Part shown: one piece after another, positions 37,701 through 46,700 of the stretch
Numbering within the stretch: position 1 is the first letter of the stretch
Layout: each line of letters starts with the position of its first letter
Assembly (NCBI GenBank): GCA_947568835.1
Contig: OX387604.1
Coordinates: 14,475,076 to 14,539,075 of the forward strand
Length of the DNA stretch: 64,000 bases
Direction of reading: 5' to 3'
Source of the DNA: Protonemura montana
Lineage: Eukaryota; Arthropoda; Insecta; Plecoptera; Nemouridae
Notes under the pieces: generated by a model
What the model was told of the DNA's origin: nothing
Databases searched by the model: none
Seen by the model: the letters and a program-made list of their open reading frames with translations, nothing else
Made by a program: the position numbers and the translations under genes

Positions 37701-40700
37701 GCCTTATTGACGTTTGCTGTGTTACGCCATTTATGTTAAATACCAACAATTGAAGAGAGTTTGACGGATGCACAGTGGATGTCTGCCTCATTCGACAATC
37801 TGTCAATTACTGCGGGCAGTTACAAATACTATCCCATCGCAATTCTCATCCCGGAATTCCCTCTTCAGCTCGCGTTCCCGTTCCCGTTCACGTGCCCGTT
37901 CACAGTTAAGAGGAATGAGAGCCACCGCGACACGTAATTGGAAATTTAATCTATTCCCTGTAAGAGCGAGAGAGATGGCAAAAACTACCGCCGAAGAATG
38001 TACGGAGAAGTTACGCTCACAGGTATTCACTAACATTGTAACTGGCCCATTACTCGATCTATCCCTCGAATCATATTACATACCTTCGTTTGTTAGTCAA
38101 CAAATTAATGGAGCAATTTACCTGGAGGTAGCGAGCCGTCGAGACGCAAGCTAATTATTTCAGAAAGTTTACTTTGTTAGATAATTGACCGAATAGTCTC
38201 ATGAGTAGGATAAGGATGCACGATTGATAAATAGTTGTTTTTATTCGGAAATTGAATTCGCGAGGAATGAGCTACTCTGATTCGAAAAAAAGGGCTTAGG
38301 GATGTTAAATATTTGTTCTCAGTTCTAACAGTCGTAGTCGAAATGTTGATCCTTTCTCTCCAATCTCTCCCTAAACACTTTCAGACTCATCGTCATCACG
38401 AACGACATCCATTACGCATTGATGATAGTCGGCAGGGCAAGCCCCGCTTTCGGATGCAGAACAGGGCGTAGTAAAATAAACGGCAATCACTGAATCAAAC
38501 AGATTAGTTGGTTTATAGCTATTGGACAGGTGAGGTAGATAAATGATGCTTAGTGCACAATGTTAATTATCGTCCAAATAGCTCCTTTTGTCCTGTTCCG
38601 GGTAAGAGATAAAGCAATATAAATTCACATCAAACGCTTTCACAGAGTCGAATCAGCGTAGAATAAGAAACGTGTAGCCATTGCCCCCCCCCCCCCCCTC
38701 TACCCTCTTCGAGGATCATCAACCATTGCAGTGACTTAAAATAACAATGTGTGAAATGAACTGAGTGGAGAAATCGTTTTGATCAATGAATCCTGTGTCC
38801 CACTAAGTGATCGCAATCAGATCGAAACAACTCGCCAACTGCTAAGAAAACCTTTAAATTTCTTCCTACAGCTCCTCTTTCTGCTTACATCAGTCCCCAA
38901 GTTCAAACCGTTGACGTGGGGAAGACTGCATTTCTAAACTGCACAACCGAGGGTCATCCGCAGCTGTCGGTAACATGGCGCAAAGATGGCCGTAGGGTTG
39001 AAAACTCAAGTCGCATAAGAATCCTCGAGGGGCAAGTCTTGCGGCTAGACTCTGTGGAGAGGGACGACAGGGGAATGTACCAATGTGTTGTCTCCAACTC
39101 AGAGGAGACGGCTCAGGGCACGGCTCAACTCAAGCTTGGAGGTAAAAGGATAATAAGCACACATTTTTCGTTCACTTGTAACCGAAAAGTCATTGTATGG
39201 CAGTAGGCAAGCATGGAGCACGAAACATTTTTTCAGGGTCGGGCAAGCCTTGATGAATGGTGATTGGCCCAAAACCTAATGCTACATTCTGATCCGCAAA
39301 ATTATCATCCACGTTCTGTTTAAGATCATCAAATCAGCAATCAGTCAAATCATCGCTCAGCAAATAGTGGGTAAAGAAAGCAGTAAAAATACAGAAGGCC
39401 TGGCTAGTGACGTCTGCTGACTGTTATGTATTGACTGTTACAGACGCCGCCCCAATTTTTGTCAGCAAGTTCATGAGTGAAATCTTGCCAGCTGGCCCCT
39501 CGTGGTCAGCTCGCTGCGAAGCGTCAGGATCACCGCCTCCTGCCATTACCTGGCTCCTCGACAACGTCCCCCTGGTTTCTAACAAACGCGTCACTGTCAA
39601 AAACCGAGCAGCCATTGACAGCGTTCTCAGCTACGTCAACATCTCCGCGCTTCATCTCGAAGACGGCGGCACATATGAATGTGTTGCCACAAACTCGGTG
39701 GGCAGAATTCGCCACTCAGCCACTCTAGGAATTTTTGGTGATCCGTACATAAAGCCCATGCCGGATAGAAACGTGGTTGCTGGGAAATCGGCGACCTTCC
39801 AGTGTCTGGTGTCTGGATATCCTATCAGCGATGTGCACTGGGAGCGAGATGGGAAGACTCTTCCAGAAAACCACCGGTAGGAATAAAATGGGAACCAAGG
39901 CAACAAAATGTACACTTCTTTGTTAAGATGATACCGGTTACAAGCATCAATGGTTTTCCTTCTTCAGACAACACGTGCACAAGAATGGGACGCTAACCCT
40001 GCAAGGAATCCAGAAGGTTGCAGACGAAGGAGGATACGTATGTGTTGTCTCAAACCCTGGGGGCAAAACGGCTCGTCGGAAACTAAACGTTCAGGTCCTA
40101 GGTAAGTTCTTCCTGTCAGCCCTTATCACCGCATAGGAAATAACCACGACGATATCATTACCACTCTCACCACAAACCAAAATAGTTTTTTTCAAACAAT
40201 GTACACTGCCTTTTGTTTAAACAGGTAGGAAAGCTCTACTTCAAGCTCGCCCGAAAATTATTGGTTAGCCTGTACGAGAAATGTTGTATGTTAAAATAAA
40301 AAAAAAAAAAACAATCTACTTCGCAGAGGCACCCGAGATCGACCAGTTTCACGCTAAGCCCCGCCTGCAGCGCGGGATGCGAATGCACCTAACTTGCGTC
40401 GTCAGCAAAGGCGATTTCCCGATTGTGATCAAGTGGCTGAAAGACGGTTTAGCCATCCCATCGGACAAGGGGGTCTCCGAGCGTACTTTGGACGAGTACT
40501 CCAGCACCCTGACCTTCTCAGACTTGGTGGTGTCTCATTCTGGCAACTACACCTGTCAGGCGTCCAACGCCGCAGCAACCACAACCCATACGACGGCTGT
40601 AGTCGTGAACGTGCCACCATCTTGGAAGGTGGAGCCAGAAGAACAGGAAGTTGTGGTCGGTGGTAATGCTATGTTACACTGTGCTGCGGATGGCCTGCCG

Positions 40701-43700
40701 GCTCCGACAATTTCTTGGAAGAAAGAGACGGCGGTGACGTCAGGAATGTATAAGGAACTTGGACACTCTTCGCCTAATTGCATGTGAGTGTTAAGTGGGG
40801 AGATGAGTTATGATAAAAATGCTTGTTAGGCGCTGAAAGGAACTTCAATAATCTTCTTTTAGTATCTTTAATTGGCAATTTATCACTAGAAATGTTTAAA
40901 GCTCGAAAGTTGTTTTTTGTTATTAATATTATTTTCTTGCACTGTTCGAAGCTTATAAAAAAACGGTATATATAATCACAGATTACTACTGACAGACCTT
41001 AAAACTTAATATTAAAAAGCAAACAACAAAACAATTTGTCCCATTATTCTGTATCCCAAGAAATAAGAACTAGTTTTTAAAGAGTGAAAAAATATAACTT
41101 TCTTGTTTTTTAATCAATTCTATCACATCTTAAACTTGATGGTGCGATGTACAAGTTTGAATAATTAGAAAATATTTTGAGTGCTCACGAGTTAACTTTT
41201 GAAAAGTCGTTAAAGAATGCTTAATTTCAGAATTCTCGGAAATGGAAGTTTATGGATTGAGAAAGCGCGAGCTGAAGAGAAGGGCAACTATCTATGTCAA
41301 GTAACGAATGGGGTGGGAGCAGACCTGAGCAAAGTTACTTTCCTCACAGTCCACGGTAAGTCAAACCAGGTTCCACCAACCAACCTCGACTCAAGTTGCA
41401 TTTTGACTCTCAAGCACACGCATTCATTGTGCCATTGAACCATTTGAAATTCGCGAAATTGCCTTTCGATGGTGCGCTTTACGAACATCCAATATTTTCT
41501 TACAGTCAAGATTTTGATTCGATTCCATGAAAATAAATTTTCGTAGCGATCCCTCGAGAATTTTCTTCTAAGCAATATTCATAGATTTGTACGAAAATAG
41601 CGTCTGCCTTCATAAGTCCCGAATTTGGCCTCCGTATATACACAATTATTTGTCTCCAACTTCATCTTGAATATTCTGATTCAGTCTCAAGTAATATTTT
41701 GATATAATTATGAAGATAATCATATTACTTGCCACTTCTATCATCGCCTTGTACCGTAATTCGTTATTTAGAGACCCTGAATCTTACGATTCGGTTTTCT
41801 TATGAAAGCAAATAGAAAGCAAACACCTCAATGCCTAGTGCGGGCTCTCAGCAAGATGAGTGACGTGATGTCAGGACAACCTTGTTCGTCCACGGCGTTG
41901 TGGAAAAACCAATACACATTGCCCACTTACAAAGTTCAGTAGAAAACGCAACAAGATTTTTCATTGCATATAGTCATATTACCTTGTCTGGCAAATATTT
42001 CACAGAAAGCCCTCCTTATAAACGTTATAAACGGCATTTATTTGCCAACTAGTGTAATCGACTCTCCTATACGAGCCGTCCAGGCTGGTCGTTATACCAT
42101 TATTGCTGGCAATCTGCTCGTTAATTACCCTCAATGGTAACCGCACAGTCAGCTGTTGATTGCGTCGTTAAACACGTGTAACCGTTCCACCACGTATGTT
42201 GCAGTACCAGCGCGTTTCGCGTCTCGTTCGGAGAACATGAGCGTGGCAAGGGGCCAAGTAGCTACCCTCAACTGTCTAGCAGAGGGCGACAAACCCCTGA
42301 CCATCCGCTGGATGCGAGAGGGCCTTCGTTTCAACGCTAAACACTACCCCCGAGCGTCCATCAATGAAAAAAATGTCGACTCCGGGTTACTATCCAGCCT
42401 GGTCTTCCGCAACACCCATCGCGAAGACTCTGCTAAATTCGCTTGTATCGCTGATAACCGATATGGCACTGCTGATTTGATATGGCACTTGATGGTACAA
42501 GAGCCACCGGAAGCGCCTCTCAACTTCCGTATGATTAGTTATTCGAGCCGGGCCGTAAATTTGACGTGGGATCCACCGTTTGATGGCAACAGTGGTATTG
42601 TCTCGTATATCACTCAGTTCAAGAATGCGTCCGGCGTGGTTGGGACCTCCACCCCACCGGTCGCTACGACCACCCCTGCCTCGTGGGAAGCTGCGTTGCA
42701 AATGAAGGTGCCCGGCGATCAGCTGACGGCTACGATAGATGGCCTTCATCCGGCGCATAACTATCAGTTCCGGGTGTTGGCCGAAAACGAAGTGGGGACG
42801 TCGAATGCAAGCGATACCATCGTTCTGAGCACCTCCGAAGAGATACCTGGTGGAGCGCCGATTAATCTCAAGGTCACGGTCAAGAACTCTGACACGCTCC
42901 TAGTCAGCTGGAAGGTATGGGACTTTTATTTTGCTAAAGTTCAAGCACCTGGTATTTTTTTTAATGCTTATCACAAAGAAGAATCATTAAGTAAACTCTG
43001 TCATGACGAGAAATTTGCATTTGCTCTTTCACAGTAAAAAGATTGCCTGTATAACAAATCACCAGGGGCCGGATCCACAGAGAGGAGTTTAAGTTTACCC
43101 TCAGAGTTATAAGTTGATTAGCCAATCCCAGACGGTATTTCCAGATTTTCAGTTTTTTTTTACCATGGTGATAACATCTTTACCCCCAAATGTATGAAAT
43201 GTATGCTTAAACTCTGATTTGTGCATCTAGCCCCTTGAAGTGAAAAAAAATATATATTCTCATTATACCGTCATTGGAACTTACCTGATTGTTATAACAA
43301 TAACTGTAATCTAAAATATTGCCTTTTCATTGGTGGAGAAAATAATTTTTCATATTTCAATTCGAACCAGTAACAGAAAATGTCGTTATTCGATTCAGCC
43401 ACCAGAAAAACATCTTCACCACGGCGAGATCATCGGCTACTATATCGGCTTCCGCGTGAGCAACTCGACCGAAGCGTTTCACTACAAAACGCTGGAAGTG
43501 ATACCTGGGATGGCTCTAGACAACAGCCTGACAAACCTGCTGAAGTTCACTGAGTACTGCGTGCTGGTGCAAGCGTACAACCGGGCAGGTGCTGGGCCTA
43601 GGACTCAGGAAATGACCGCTACCACAGACGAGGACGGTAAGAGTTCACCAACGATACTTATTACTTTGCTTCATTAAAATTATCCTTAATTACGCGAATA

Positions 43701-46700
43701 TGCATTAAACACGTAAATCAAGCTTATTTCTCGATTTAAATCTTTGTGTCGCTTTGATTCAAAGTGTTTTCTTTCAACTAATTAGTGATAGCGAATGTTA
43801 ACAATGTAAATTAGATCCCTAATTGATTAGCGGTAGTAGACCTGGTAAAAGGATTCTCGCTTTTGCAATGTTTTACTTGTGAAACTCATCATAAATCACG
43901 ATCAGCACTGGCATTTCAACTAATTTCATAGTTCCTGGTAAGATTAAAAAATTATCGCTTGATGATTATAGTACCCGGAGCGCCTCCATCTGATTTGCAA
44001 TGCAACACGCAATCATCTCAAAAAATCCACGTGAACTGGACACCCCCACTAGCCAGCGACATCAACGGCATCCTCCTGGGATACAGAATTGTTTATCGAG
44101 CGCTAGCAGACTGGAATGGTAAGAAAACACGCCGTTATCTCCTATTCGTTTACAACCTCTTTGAAAAGCTAACCCAACGTATGTTATCGTGTTTAGAAAT
44201 GTCGGCTCCGTTGGAGCAAACTACTCGAGCTTATAAGATCGACTTGTTCGATTTGGAGCGCTATCGCAACTATAGCATCGAGGTCAAAGCGTTTACTAGA
44301 AAGGGAGATGGCGTCTCTAGTCGACCGATTTTCTGTCGCACTTTCGAAGATGGTAAGGAACCCCAACCTCGACTGAAAACACAACATGAACATGAAGGGC
44401 TTGAAAAAAACTCGTATTTTTGTTCTTATTTTTAGTGCCAGGCCCTCCAGGAGACATCAAGGCTTTGGTTATGGACTCCGAAACAGTTATGCTGTCATGG
44501 CGGCCACCCGCGCAACGCAACGGCAGGATAATCAAGTACAAAGTGTACATGCGAGCACTGGAGGGAATGGGTTTGCCTAAAGACGAGTTTGACATTCCGG
44601 CTGAGCAGACTGACTACAGCATCACCCACTTGTCCATTCACTCGCGGTTTGAATTTTGGACGACTGCATTCACCGTAGTGGGTGAAGGAGTGCCCTCAAA
44701 TCGGGTGACAAAATCCCCAGTGTATAAAGTGCCTGCAAGGATAATATCGTTCGGTGATGAACTAGTGTCAGCATGGAAGGAAGAACTGAGACTGCCTTGC
44801 AAAGTTGTTGGCACTACAGAGCGTCTTTGGAAAGTCAAGTAAGAAATTAATGCCACTATCGTCAAAGTTATAAATAGTGTATCCTGTGATAGAAGATATC
44901 GTTTCAAAGCCCTCCATGTGCATTTTTTTCCACTAGCTCTTATGGCAAAAATGGCTCCAGGAGGCATTGCTTTGGTGCCTTTCCTTACGTGATAATCATG
45001 TTATTCCCATTTTTAAATCGTTTCATGTCGGCCGTGCCGAGAAAGAATATTATCAAAGCCCTCTTCATGAATTTAATTTTATCTCCTATATTGTTAGAAG
45101 TTTTCTAGAAGACTTTTAGATGGTTTTTTTATTAAATTAAATACACTAACTAGCCCTGAATGACCTTCGGATCAGTGGCCTTGGAATCGATTGGTTTAGG
45201 TATCCAAACAAACCTTAAACAAGATAGCTGACCAATAAGTGCCAAGGCCACTAAGCGTACGTCCCACACATTTTTGAGGCCTAACGCGAAATGTTCTTAA
45301 CGTTGATTATTTGATGCAAGGCTTTGCATCATTGAAATGATGATGATGATCATTTGATGCAACTGCCGGCCTATCCTTTTATCTTCACATTGAAAGAAAA
45401 CGAATTTGCTTTCTCATCATTTTTCATTTGGTGTTTCTTCACAGTGGGAAAATAATCTACGAAGACGGTCGGGTCCAAGTCGTTAAAGATGGATCGCTCG
45501 TGATCTCTTCCGTGCAAAGTAACGATGCGGGAAATTATTCGTGCTTCTGTGAAAATCGGCACGGAAAGGATGAGATTGTTTATCATGTCACGGTTCAAGG
45601 TACATTTTCACGAGATCTTTACATTTATATCCTTGAAGAAATTAATAAAAGTCAAAGAACAGTTTTTAAAATATTAATGATTTGGTGTTTTTTCGTTTTC
45701 ATTTGGGTTGCACACAGCAAGCAGAAACAAAGGCAGTAAGTAAAAATAACAAGAACGGCTTGAATTCAAATGAGTAGACACCTTTGTGTTATTAAAGTTA
45801 TGAACCGAAACGTAACGGATTGTTTGTGTTTCAGTTCCAATAGCGCCCGCTGTGTTTCAAGTGTCCTCTTCCACTGTGTCAAGCATTTCTTTGGTCTGGA
45901 AACATGGCGTAAATAACGGGAATGTCTTACAAGGTATAAAGCTGGTTTACAATATCTTCAAAGAGATAGTAGGCTTATATAAATTGGCTCATCGACCCTG
46001 AAGAGGAATTATGTAAATATATGTGTGTTTATTCCTTTCTTTAGGCTATTATTTACATTACAAACGAGAGTTTGGCGAATGGGAGAAGATAAAACTTGCC
46101 GCTGATAGTGCGAACTACACGGTGTCGAGGCTGCAGTGCGGTGCAAGATATCAGTTCTTTGTGCGAGCGTTTAATCTGCTGGGACTAGGAAATGCATCGC
46201 CTACCATTCATACACGTACTCAAGGACTCTGTAAGTTATCGTTCATTGTCTTAGGCTTTTGAACATCATTATTGTATTAATATTTTTAAAGTTTTTCAGT
46301 GTTTTAAACTATTTCATAAATACATACTGATGAAGGCTTCTTCGTGAACATGAGATACAGCTAATGTTGTGATTAAATAATTTTTCAGTTAGTTCTTCCT
46401 ATGTAGAAAGTATTGCATACACGTTAATATGTAAAGCCTCGATTTATCTTTAAACGTGTAGATAGTTTTATTTTATTTTACCAACCATACACGGTGTATT
46501 GACTTATATTTAAAAAACTAAAACGAACCTGTTTTTTTTAATCTGTTGGAACCCCTTGACTACACCATATTCAGTGTTGACCAGTGGAAGGTCTTAGTCA
46601 CTACAAACAACTTCAAATTTCGAACAATTGCAGCGTTCATGGTATTAACTTTGTAACAGCGAACTGTAGTAATACAAATCACAATTGACCTTTCTACCCA

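Noticed and set aside
39424..40783. Several minus and off-frame plus open frames over 39.4-40.8 kb
   Set aside because: Shadows of Dscam exons 9 to 11.
45312..45331. Hairpin TGATGCAA / TTGCATCA in intron 17
   Set aside because: Short and isolated beside an ATG trinucleotide run; not convincing as a functional element.
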